Assembly: GCA_949318235.1 (NCBI GenBank)
Contig: OX439136.1
Location: 6,286,165 to 6,350,164 of the forward strand
Direction of reading: 5' to 3'
DNA: 64,000 nt
Origin: Ecdyonurus torrentis
Taxonomy: Eukaryota; Arthropoda; Insecta; Ephemeroptera; Heptageniidae
In this document: positions 52,836-64,000 of the stretch, one piece after another
Layout of the letters: every line of letters begins with the position of its first letter
How positions within the stretch are numbered: the first letter of the stretch is position 1
The notes under the pieces: generated by a model
The model's database searches: none
Told to the model about the DNA's origin: nothing
What the model saw: the letters and a program-made list of their open reading frames with translations, nothing else
Translations under genes and position numbers: made by a program

Positions 52836-52920
52836 ATCCGGATAAAATTAAAATCCAGATTTAGGATAGAAAGTTATCCGGATCGATCCGGATCACGATC
52901 TAGATCAACATTATCCGGAT
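52836..52920. repeat. Cluster of ATCCGGAT palindromes
   Basis: Four exact ATCCGGAT octamers start at 52836, 52876, 52886 and 52913, with degenerate relatives to about 52970. Too irregular for a simple tandem repeat; the origin is unknown. Confidence 0.6.
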
Positions 52921-54233
52921 AGAAATTCAGATAACGGATAATTTTTTATACGGATTTTGAAATCTGGATTTTTTTTTTTTTTTGACAGCACCATAGCACA
53001 CATATTAGAAAGAAGATGATGAAAAAATAGCTTATTTTGTCTCATCTAACAGTAAATTTAATTTCAAACGATAAAAATAGTTATTAAGCTGGATTGCCAT
53101 AAACAACATAGTATTTTGAAGTATAAGCGGATTGGCATTACAATATCTTCTACAGCATATTTTTTAAATTTATGTTTTATGTGTCTTATACAAAGTTTGT
53201 GTATGTGTACATTTCCTGGCGATGAGAAATTTTACTCTACTGCTTTATATGAAAGTGAATAAAGATTTTCATCATAAAATGTTCTATTTTATATACTTAA
53301 AAAGGGTACTTTTATTTGCTATTTCCATAGAGGTAATAGAATTAAGTTTGATAAAAGAGTACCTGTACTTATTTAGAAAAAAACACAAATTTTATTAGTT
53401 CTCAATTAAATCAATTATATAATAGTTTAAGAACAAAAGAGATCAAGAAAAAAGTTATTAAGATATTAAACTAATCTATCTCGTGTTCTTCTTCTAACAA
53501 CAACAATAATAAAAAATTAAAAATCTATATTTTATATTATTATTGTTTTACACCGCACTCATGTTATATAATTTATTGTAATATTTGACATCCTAGTTAA
53601 CCCAAAGTGATTAATCATAATTTGCTAACTATAGTTACTTTGAACTATGAGTAATAAATAAATGTAGTGACATCTTAATTTAGGTCCTGAAACTTTTCTT
53701 ACTGTTACATACTTTGACTTTCAATTATCTGGAAAAAAAAAAGTAGAAGAAGAAGAAGAAAAAGAAGAGGTTCAAGAGTTTTCTTGAGATTCTCAAAAAT
53801 ATTAATTGATGCAATCATGAAATAACGCATATGAATTATGCTTTAATAGTTTTTAATATATACCCCACAGTATGGGTATATACCCAAAAGTAGATTGACA
53901 TTTCCTATGAACAAGTGATAAAAATTACCTCAAATACTTTTTATCATTCAATATAATTATAAAGAGACAATTTGTTAACATTTTGCATTACACTTATACA
54001 ATTATTCAAACTTACAATAATTATTTAAGTATATCATTCTATTAGAATATACATTAATTGTCAATATGGCGCAATTGCCAATATGCCGTATAAGGATACT
54101 TTATTATGCATTTTATAATATTAATAATGTCAAATATTGTCACCTTTCACACTCGATAAAAGAGCACAAATCGAGAAAAAAAAATCAATTGAAAAGTGTG
54201 GTAAGCAAGTTTAATGTCAAGTGTATAAAAATG

Positions 54234-54346
54234 CAGGTTAACAAGTGTGTAAGTCAGGGTGGGGCGAAGGGCGAAGATTCTAGTGGAGCAGTATAAAAGT
54301 GTGCTGTGCCACAAGCAGGCATCACACACTTGCAAATCCTCGCAAC
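54234..54346 (+). promoter_or_regulatory. Shared promoter/5'UTR module, gene G
   Basis: Same block as in gene F with few differences: TATAAAAG at 54292-54299, CACAAGCAGGCATCACACAC and the TTGCAAATCCTCGCAACATGG leader. Similarity to gene H continues about 130 bp further upstream (TAAGCAAGTTTAA, CTAATAATGTC-like), so G and H were copied with their flank. Confidence 0.82.
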
Positions 54347-55205
54347 ATGGCATTCAAGGTAAGTCTTGCGGATTATTCAAACTTATTGCAGTTTATTTTA
54401 TTTAAGATTGTATCTGCACCAAATATCTATCTTTCTAGTCAATGTTAATAAGATGCACTACATTTATTATTTGATATCATTATTTGTACAAATTGGGCAA
54501 AAAATTAGGAATTTTTTGTTTTACATAATTTGGCTTTGTAATAAACTATGAATTCTATCTCTCCAGTTCGTCGCCTTCACCGCCCTCATCGCAGTGGCCC
54601 GCGCTGGAGTCCTCGCTCCCGCTATCTCCACCTACGCTGCTGCCCCTGCTCTCAGCTACGCCGCACCAGTTGCTCGCGTAGCCGCCGTCCCCACTCTTGC
54701 CAGAGCTGCCGTTGCCGTCGATGCTGACTACGACCCTAACCCACAATACAACTACGCCTACTCCGTATCCGATGCTCTGACCGGAGATAACAAGCACCAG
54801 GAGGAATCTCGCAACGGAGACAATGTCCAGGGATCTTACAGTCTGCTCGAGGCTGACGGAACCACCCGCACTGTCACCTACACCGCTGATCCCGTCAACG
54901 GATTCAACGCCGTCGTTTCCAAGAGCGGAGCTGCTGTTGCCGCCGCCCCCGTTGTCGCTGCCCGCGTTGCCGCCCCCGTCGCCTACCACGCACCCGTAGC
55001 TGTTGCCCGCGTCGCCGCCCCCGTGGCCTACGCTGCTGCCCCCGTTGCCTACCGCTCTCCCATCGCTGTTGCCCGCGTCGCTGCCCCCGTCGCCTACCGC
55101 GCTCCAGTAGCTGTTGCTCGCGTAGCTAGCCCCTTGGCCTACGCTGCTAGCCCCGCTGTCGTCAAGACCAGCTTCGCCTCCCCCTACGCCACCTACGTCC
55201 ACTAA
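54347..55205 (+). CDS. RR-2 cuticle protein G, 216 aa
   Basis: Exon 1 (54347-54358) codes for MAFK with a GTAAGT donor; exon 2 (54567-55205) follows acceptor ATCTCTCCAG. Signal peptide [19 protein letters not shown]-2 at about 57-121: [40 protein letters not shown], then [16 protein letters not shown]. The C-terminal 95 residues carry tandem blocks of [15 protein letters not shown] type (one reads [10 protein letters not shown]), ending [13 protein letters not shown]. The intron is only 208 bp, the shortest in the cluster. It groups with H by length and tail, but with F by the TVTYTADPV core. AATAAA at 55221. Confidence 0.96.
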
Positions 55206-56015
55206 GTCAAACAACTATTTAATAAATAATTTATTCTGAAAAACTATATCACTGTTTCATTTCTCATTGAGTTAAGAAAATAATCTTCTATCGATATTTT
55301 TAGACTTTTTTTTAGGATTTTATATGAATATAGGTTACAAGAACTGAATAAAATAATTTCTTAATTTTTGATTGGTAGATAAATTAGTATAAAAGAAAAT
55401 AATAATACTCCTACAAAATGCTCGTCGTAACATCACAATTTCATAATTGTGTTTTCTTTAAATTAAATTTTATACATGAATGAGAGAGAGAGAGAGAGAG
55501 AGAGAGCACATAGTCTACAAGTTGATTACTTTAATATCGAGCACGTTCATTTTTGTTAGTCGCATCTTCTTTATACTCATTAAATTTTTGGACTAAAATT
55601 CATTAATGCGTATAAATTGTACATTGTACACACTCTAAAATTAAAATTTATTTGTTATTTAGCATGCTATCAATACAACTTCTAGCATAATAGACCACAA
55701 TTGACCACCAAGAAAAAAACAACACAAAAACACACAGAAAGCATAACACGTAGTTAGATAAAAAAAAATGAAAAATAAATAAAATAAAAATACATGAACA
55801 TTGAATATCATGACAAGATATAGCATTCTATGGAGGTGTATGATTAATGTAACAATTATACTGACCCGCGTGTGTGCGGTCCAAGTGCACCTGTTAATAT
55901 AAGACCGTGTCAAGACGAGACTATAAGGTAATAGCCTGGTACACATTGAGCAATACATGTTATGTAATAAATTTGATTGTACATTAAGCAAATTTAATGT
56001 TTTTGAATATGAAGA

Positions 56016-56188
56016 ATATCAATGTTGTTGCGAACAAAATGTCTATCTCGTTTTTTTGTCACGAGAAGCAAAATGTCTATCTCGTTTCTGAACGTTATGT
56101 AGATGGGGCTCGAGTTACACATTTTGCTTCTGCTGACAAAAAAAAAAAAAAAACGAGATAGACATTTTGTTTGCAACAACATCGATAT
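56016..56188. mobile_element. Foldback element with repeated internal unit
   Basis: ATATCAATGTTGTTGCGAAC at the left is matched by GTTTGCAACAACATCGATAT at the right. AAAATGTCTATCTCGTTT occurs twice in the left arm and once inverted in the right, with GAAGCAAAATGT / ACATTTTGCTTC closing the stem. Confidence 0.75.
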
Positions 56189-57082
56189 GCCTATTAAAAT
56201 ACTGCATAATGTAAGCTGGATTTAAAACTACAGAAGATCAAATTTAAAGCTTTAAAGTGAAACTATACAAACAATTAAAAATGAATTTTTATATATATAT
56301 ATTTTAGTAATAACTAGGAAAAATAAAAGAAATTGGAAAACGAAACCTAACAATGGTGATGCACGCTGTATATACATACAGGATATTCAGTGTTACTAAG
56401 AAAATATGCTCGAAGACACCATGTATATTTATATATGGAGCATTGTCAGTTTTTATCTTCACATTAATATATGCATTTGGTGTTCAGTCTGTTTCATAAA
56501 AAATTAAATTCAATTAATTGGCGTATGGCCATACAATGCGAACAGATGGACATTTCAGTTGACACAAAACTCCATTTAAATACATATTACTTCCAAATAA
56601 TAATATGCCAATATATAGAAATCAAAATTTTTTTATCAAAGAAAATGAGCATACACAACACACTGCTATAAAACGCATAATAGTACAATTCTATACCACC
56701 AAAATGGTGTCTGTACGGTGAAACAAATAAACCAAAAAATGTATAAATATACTGTATGTGCAATATAAACATTATACACCCTGTAATGAATTATTATTGA
56801 TTATTTTTATATAGAAAAGATGAAAAAATAAGAGGAAAAAACTTGTATGAATATTAAATATAATAAAATTGTAAATGTCACATAAAATCTTTTGATGTAT
56901 TTTATTATTATTATTATTTTACAGTACAAAATGTACAAATATTTTAAATTTAGTATATATTGAGCATTATAATTATATATAAATATATTTTTTTAGATTC
57001 ATTAGCAATGTAATAGGTAACCAGGGTAAGTAGCTACTAATCCTGATAGGTAACTAAGTAATCAATTTCTATACCATATATG

Positions 57083-57086
<4 letters not shown>

Positions 57087-57141
<55 letters not shown>
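57087..57141. repeat. (AT)n microsatellite
   Basis: AT tract into which the hAT-like element at 57142 appears to have inserted; AT repeats resume at 58986. Confidence 0.9.
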
Positions 57142-57144
<3 letters not shown>

Positions 57145-57549
57145 GGCCGGCTTGGCCATAAGACGAGGTCTGCGATCGCAGACCGGGCCAACGTCATTGC
57201 GGGCCAAGCGGGCCAGAAAAAAAAAAGAAAAAGAAAAAAAAAAAAAAAGAAAAGAAAAGAAAGAAAGAAAAGAAAAGAAAGAAAAAAGAAGAAGACAATA
57301 ATTTAAATTTACTCAAAAGTTTGCAGCACAATATAATATTTTTTCTACTTCTACAGTTTATTTAATTCAGAGACAGAGCAGAGAAATGAAAATCTTAGTT
57401 ATGCAAAAAATTAGTATACGTAGTGAAAGGGAAAAATCTGATAATGAATCTGATCAGGGCCGGCTTGGCATAAGACGTAAGGCCGGGATCTCGCGGCCCG
57501 GGCTTTTGACTTTGCGGGCCTTTTTGCTTGCTCTTAATTACTAAAAAAA

Positions 57550-57605
<56 letters not shown>

Positions 57606-58985
57606 AAAAACAACTAAACTTTAAAACCTTTGCCAGCATATTTTTTTAAATTTAATTTTGTATCATATGAATTTAATCTATGATGCATGCACACAAATTA
57701 CTTGAAATGCGCATTTTTATTGTAACTAAAAAAAAAAAAAAAAAAATGCATTGAGATCATTGCAAGCCAACTAAATTTTTTTATGCACTTGGGCCAGCTA
57801 GGCATAAGGCCGTACAAGTTAATCCGCGGGCTCCTGGATAGGGACTTTGCTTTTGCGGGCCTTTGGTTCTGATGGAAAAAAAAATCAATTAAAAAATGTT
57901 GAAAGGTACTTTGAAAAATAGCTTACTTTTTTATTATTTGAAAAGAAGTGATATCATTTTTTTAATTATCAGTTTCAATTAAACCCTTCTTTTTAAGCCG
58001 TTGTATTTGCGTTTTTTTTCAATACTTCTTGCACTATAGTATGTAAATAAAATATTATATTTTGGAAAGTTATTAAATTCATAGCCCTATATTTATATTT
58101 TATTTATATTATTTATAAAAAAAATATATTTATTGTTAAATATATATTTCTAAACACGAGATGAGCCCGTAAATGACTCGTTAAAAAAAAAGCATTTGCA
58201 AAGAATACAAGATAATAAAAAAGGATAAAACTTTTTTTTTTTAGTACAATATATTTATAATTCTCTATAGCATGTAAAATCAATTGTTAATACTTAAAAA
58301 TAATAATAATTTACAACTTTTGTATTCAAAATAAAAATAAATTTTTGATGTGTATAATGAAAATTGAGCCTTTTTTTTTTTTTTTTTCTTTTTTTGGCAC
58401 ACAGGTTCAAGAGCTTTTTTTCTTTCTTTTTAATTTTGGCCTAAATATGGATTTCCCCAAGTAACGGCTCGTTTTTTTCAAATTTAAGCTCAAAATCAAG
58501 CTCTTTCAAGTCAAACCATTCGAAAAAAATTTAAGTTATCTACATACCTATAATTATAAATTTATACAAATCCCTGTTCTGCCCCCTCTTTTTTTCTTTT
58601 TTCCCCCATACTTCAATTAAATCATTACATTATAACAATTTCCTTCAATATAGTTTGTTTTCTATCATACATCAATTTTTTTGTCTAATATTTTTTTTAA
58701 GGTGGCCGAAAGGTCATGTCATGTAGATCGTAGTATATCAAAATAATGTCATGGTTCAATTGCATACTTATTTTTCAATATAATAGTGTTATACATTATT
58801 TAAAAAAATGTGAAAAAATTAAAATTTAATTCAAAATTAGCGTAAAAACCAGTGCCACGCCCCCTTTTAAAAAAAAATTTCGCCTGCGGCGCAAGCTGGG
58901 GGGCTGGCGCCCCCCAGACCCCCCAGCACATGCGGGCCAATTCCCAGATTGCCAGACCGGGCCAACGTGCCCCAAGCCGGCCCTG
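57142..58985. mobile_element. hAT-like non-autonomous element, 1.84 kb
   Basis: Opens CAGGGCCGGCTTGGCCATAA and closes CCCCAAGCCGGCCCTG, giving inverted ends of about 16 bp. Both flanks are TATATATA, consistent with an 8-bp target duplication but not proof, because the site is an AT repeat. Internal 5'-end-like copies start at 57455 (CAGGGCCGGCTTGGCATAAG) and about 57788 (GGGCCAGCTAGGCATAAG). The right end has GGGGGGCTGGCGCCCCCCAG. No transposase frame is visible. Confidence 0.75.
57558..57602. repeat. (GA)n microsatellite
   Basis: About 22 GA repeats inside the hAT-like element, after an A run. Confidence 0.93.
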
Positions 58986-59670
58986 TATATATATATATAT
59001 TAATTTATATATTTGTAATTAAGACATTTTTAAGCTTTACATCTAATTTTAGATTTTGTTGATGGTTTTATTTTTGTTGCATTTGGTAACAATTTAAAAA
59101 ATATAATATATTGCGATATAGTTGCGAAAAATTAAATAAATAATTTTTACAATATATAAAAATTATTGTCAATATTTGAATATTTCAATTTGAATTTTTT
59201 TTGGTATTTCCAATACAGGCAATAGCTAAGTAGTATTTTACTGCGTTGTTTGTGTTGTATTAAATATTGGCAGCAAATAAAATTGTTCTCATCCCAAATT
59301 CAAGTGTAAAAAAAAAAAATAATAATAATAATAACAAATAAATAATAATAATAACTTTTTGATGAAATACACCTTTTTAATTATATTTTGTTCCCAAAGA
59401 TGAATTATACTATCAAAAATTATAAGAGTTTATTGCAACTTACTCATAATTTAAAACATAATTATATTTTAATAAAATATATTAAAAAAAAGTGAGTAAA
59501 TTTTTAATTTTAACAAATTAAATAATAATTACTATAATAATTGATGATAAATTGATATAAAGTTGTTTAAATATATCAGTCATTATTCAGTTCATTCTCT
59601 ATACGCATATTCTGCATACTGTATAATGCATAATGCTAATAATGTCATACCACTGTCACTTTTCAAATTG

Positions 59671-59676
<6 letters not shown>

Positions 59677-59745
<69 letters not shown>
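59677..59745. repeat. (GA)n microsatellite upstream of gene H
   Basis: About 34 GA repeats inside the flank shared with gene G. The equivalent place in G is only a short A/G-rich stretch, so the array expanded after duplication. Confidence 0.93.
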
Positions 59746-59752
<7 letters not shown>

Positions 59753-59829
59753 CAAACCAAGAAAATAAAATCATTTGAAAAGTATAGTAAGCAAGTTTAA
59801 AGTCAAGTATATTAAAAAATATAAAAATG

Positions 59830-59942
59830 CAGGTTAACAAGTGTGTAAGATTGGGTGGGGCGAAGGGCGAAGATTTTAGTGGAGCAGTATAAAAGTGAGC
59901 TGGACCACAAGCAGACATCACACACTTGCAAATCCTCGCAAC
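59830..59942 (+). promoter_or_regulatory. Shared promoter/5'UTR module, gene H
   Basis: Same block as F and G: CAGGTTAACAAGTGTGTAAG, GGGTGGGGCGAAGGGCGAAG, TATAAAAG (59888-59895) and GACATCACACACTTGCAAAT before the ATG. GGACCACAAGCAGACATCAC is shared with gene I rather than with F or G. Confidence 0.82.
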
Positions 59943-60898
59943 ATGGCATGCAAGGTAAGTTTTGTGCTTTACTAAAACTTATTATCATATAATTGCTATA
60001 ATTTAATCAAAAATTATCAATTGATAATCACTGTAATCTTATTATCTCTGATATAAAAATATTGCATATATAAGTACAGTAACATTTACTAATACTTTTT
60101 AATAATATTACATAATATAGAATTAATTCAAAAAAAAAATTGTAACTTTTTTACGGAAAAATGTAATGTTTTATTATATATATTTAAGCATTAAAATTTT
60201 AATTAAAATTAAACGTTAAGCTAGGACAGATTAAATAAACTATGATTTTACCCCTTCAGTTCGTCGCCTTCGCCGCCCTCATCGCAGTGTCCCGCGCTGG
60301 AGTCCTCGCTCCCGCTATCTCCACCTACGCTGCTGCTCCCGCTCTCAGCTACGCTGCCCCAATTGCTCGCGTAGCCGCCGTCCCTGCTCTTGCCAGAGCT
60401 GCCGTTGCTGTCGATGCTGACTACGACCCTAACCCACAATACAACTACGCTTACTCCGTATCCGATGCTCTGACCGGAGATAACAAGCACCAGGAGGAAT
60501 CTCGCAACGGAGACAATGTCCAGGGATCTTACAGTCTGCTCGAAGCTGATGGAACCACCCGTACCGTTCAATACACCGCTGATCCCATCAACGGATTCAA
60601 CGCCGTCGTTTCCAAGAGCGGAGCCGCTGTTGCCGCCGGCCCCGTTGTCGCTGCCCGCGTTGCCGCCCCCGTCGCCTACCACGCACCCGTAGCTGTTGCC
60701 CGCGTCGCCGCCCCCGTGGCCTACGCAGCTGCCCCCGTTGCTTACCGCGCTCCCGTCGCTGTTGCCCGCGTCGCTGCCCCCGTCGCCTACCGCGCTCCAG
60801 TAGCTGTTGCCCGCGTAGCTAGCCCCTTGGCCTACGCTGCTAGCCCCGCTGTCGTCAAGACCAGCTTCGCCTCTCCCTACGCCACCTACGTCCACTAA
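59943..60898 (+). CDS. RR-2 cuticle protein H, 216 aa
   Basis: Exon 1 (59943-59954) codes for MACK: the usual Phe codon TTC is TGC. GTAAGT donor; exon 2 (60260-60898) follows acceptor CCTTCAG. Signal peptide [19 protein letters not shown]-2 at about 57-121 is nearly that of G but reads [16 protein letters not shown] and then [12 protein letters not shown], features shared with gene I. The C-terminus carries the same [19 protein letters not shown] blocks as G and ends [19 protein letters not shown] at 60918. H and I are convergent, 2.1 kb apart. Confidence 0.96.
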
Positions 60899-63021
<2,123 letters not shown>

Positions 63022-63898
63022 TTAGTGGACGTAGGTGGCGTAGGGGGAAGCGTAGCTGGTCTTGACGACAGCGGGGGCAGCAGCGTAGGCCAAGGGGGAA
63101 GCTACGCGGGCAACAGCTACTGGAGCGCGGTAGGCAACGGGGGCAGCGGCGTAGGCCACGGGGGCAGCGACGCGGGCAACTACGGGGGCGGCAACGCGGG
63201 CAGCGACAACGGGGCCGGCGGCAACAGCGGCTCCGCTCTTGGAAACGACGGCGTTGAATCCGTTGATGGGATCAGCGGTGTATTGAACGGTACGGGTGGT
63301 TCCATCAGCCTCGAGCAGACTGTAAGATCCCTGGACATTGTCTCCGTTGCGAGATTCCTCCTGGTGCTTGTTATCTCCGGTCAGAGCATCGGATACGGAG
63401 TAGGCGTAGTTGTATTGTGGGTTAGGGTCGTAGTCAGCATCGACGGCAACGGCAGCTCTGGCAAGAGCAGGGACAGCGGCCACGCGAGCAATTGGGGCGG
63501 CGTAGCTGAGAGCAGGGGCAGCAGCGTAGGTAGAGATAGCGGGAGCAAGGACTCCAGCGCGGGCCACTGCGATGAGGGCGGCGAAAGCGACGAACTGAGA
63601 TAAAAGAGTTAATTTTTTAATATTTTGAGATCTGAATGTTATTATTGTTTTTTTTTTACACTTATTTCGAGTAATTTCATTTTTTTTTATTCGTTCAAAA
63701 TAAAGTACTCATAGTTCACAAATAATAGTTATTTTATAATTTGCAATGAAATTTTATGAAAAAAAGAGAGAAATTTGAGAATTGTTTAGTTTTCAAACTA
63801 CTTCTAGTATGTAAAATTATGTATAGTTTGCTTAAAGTTGAAATCAACTTGACTGATAATTAGGTTTAGCAAAGCACGGAGCTTACCTTGAATGCCAT
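63022..63898 (-). CDS. RR-2 cuticle protein I, 194 aa
   Basis: Exon 1 (63887-63898) codes for MAFK with a GTAAGC donor; exon 2 (63022-63594) follows acceptor TTTATCTCAG. Signal peptide [19 protein letters not shown]-2 at about 57-121: [40 protein letters not shown], then [13 protein letters not shown], as in gene H. The C-terminal repeat region is shorter than in H ([20 protein letters not shown]) and ends [13 protein letters not shown], as in gene F. Its 3'UTR also equals that of F, including AATAAA (complement of 62992-62997). The gene therefore looks like a mosaic of H-like 5' and F-like 3' parts, on the opposite strand to both. Confidence 0.95.
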
Positions 63899-64000
63899 GT
63901 TGCGAGGATTTGCAAGTGTGTGATGTCTGCTTGTGGTCCAGCACACTTTTATACTGGTCCACTAGAACTTGCGCCCTTCGCCCCACCCAATCTTACACAC
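63899..64000 (-). promoter_or_regulatory. Shared promoter/5'UTR module, gene I (runs off window)
   Basis: Minus-strand block matching genes F-H: GTGTGTAAGATTGGGTGGGG at the window edge, CGAAGGGCG, TATAAAAG (complement of 63946-63953), GGACCACAAGCAGACATCAC and TTGCAAATCCTCGCAACATGG. The beginning of the module lies beyond 64000. Confidence 0.82.

Larger units (their letters stand above)
51427..54233. other. Intergenic region F-G
   Basis: No gene. Contains MITEs at 51754-52097 and 52347-52654, a cluster of ATCCGGAT motifs at 52836-52920, and (AAG)-rich sequence near 53740. Confidence 0.7.
55206..59829. other. Intergenic region G-H
   Basis: No gene. Contains (GA)n at 55482-55506, a foldback at 56016-56188, a possible inverted-end element near 56376-56785 (TACAGG ends), a 1.8-kb hAT-like element at 57142-58985 and (GA)n at 59677-59745. 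Confidence 0.7.

Noticed and set aside
56376..56785. Possible transposon with TACAGGATATT and ACACCCTGTA ends and a 66-codon frame
   Set aside because: End similarity is short, no target duplication is evident and the frame matches no family I recognise; mentioned only as a possibility in the region note.

Overview
This is a eukaryotic, very AT-rich window, almost certainly from an insect. The evidence is spliced genes with GT-AG introns, nine RR-2 (Rebers-Riddiford) chitin-binding cuticle protein genes, TATA-driven promoters, very long GA/CT, AT and poly-A/T tracts, and dense short inverted-repeat elements. The AT-rich background and Ala/Val-rich cuticle proteins would suit a hemipteran, but the order cannot be fixed from sequence alone.

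Region 1 (31-12801, minus strand): thirteen in-phase coding exons of a neurobeachin-like BEACH protein (NBEAL1/NBEAL2 type). They run from the region before the PH-like domain through the complete BEACH domain and into the WD40 propeller. The gene leaves the window at its 3' end. At its 5' end, exon 12677-12801 has a good splice acceptor, but I find no upstream exon anywhere in the remaining 51 kb.

Region 2 (16272-23363, minus strand): two RR-2 cuticle genes, A (261 aa) and B (182 aa), separated by 5 kb of AT-rich DNA.

Region 3 (23364-39290): a 16-kb gene-free stretch of microsatellites and MITE-like foldback elements.

Region 4 (39291-63898): seven RR-2 genes. C, D, E, F, G and H are on the plus strand and I is on the minus strand, convergent with H. 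Every gene in the window has the same plan: a tiny first exon coding for 4-5 residues (usually Met-Ala-Phe-Lys), one intron inside the signal peptide, and a second exon with everything else. C and D are one recent pair. F, G, H and I are a second subfamily sharing a 120-130 bp promoter/5'UTR block. E stands apart with a Pro/Gln-rich tail and different codon use. All nine products should be secreted and bind chitin, building cuticle together; the shared promoters suggest co-expression during moulting cycles.

Between genes I recognise several MITE families: a hAT-type element with a perfect 8-bp target duplication, a TTAA-bounded family, a TA-flanked family, a family with 19-bp termini, and many foldbacks. 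Two show one element inserted into another. The palindrome TGACGTCA occurs ten times, mostly inside these unrelated elements. I found no rRNA, tRNA, CRISPR array or intact transposase, and no clearly new biological system. The most interesting points are the missing 5' end of the BEACH gene beside the cuticle cluster, the shared promoter module, the mosaic cuticle genes and the TGACGTCA-bearing repeats.
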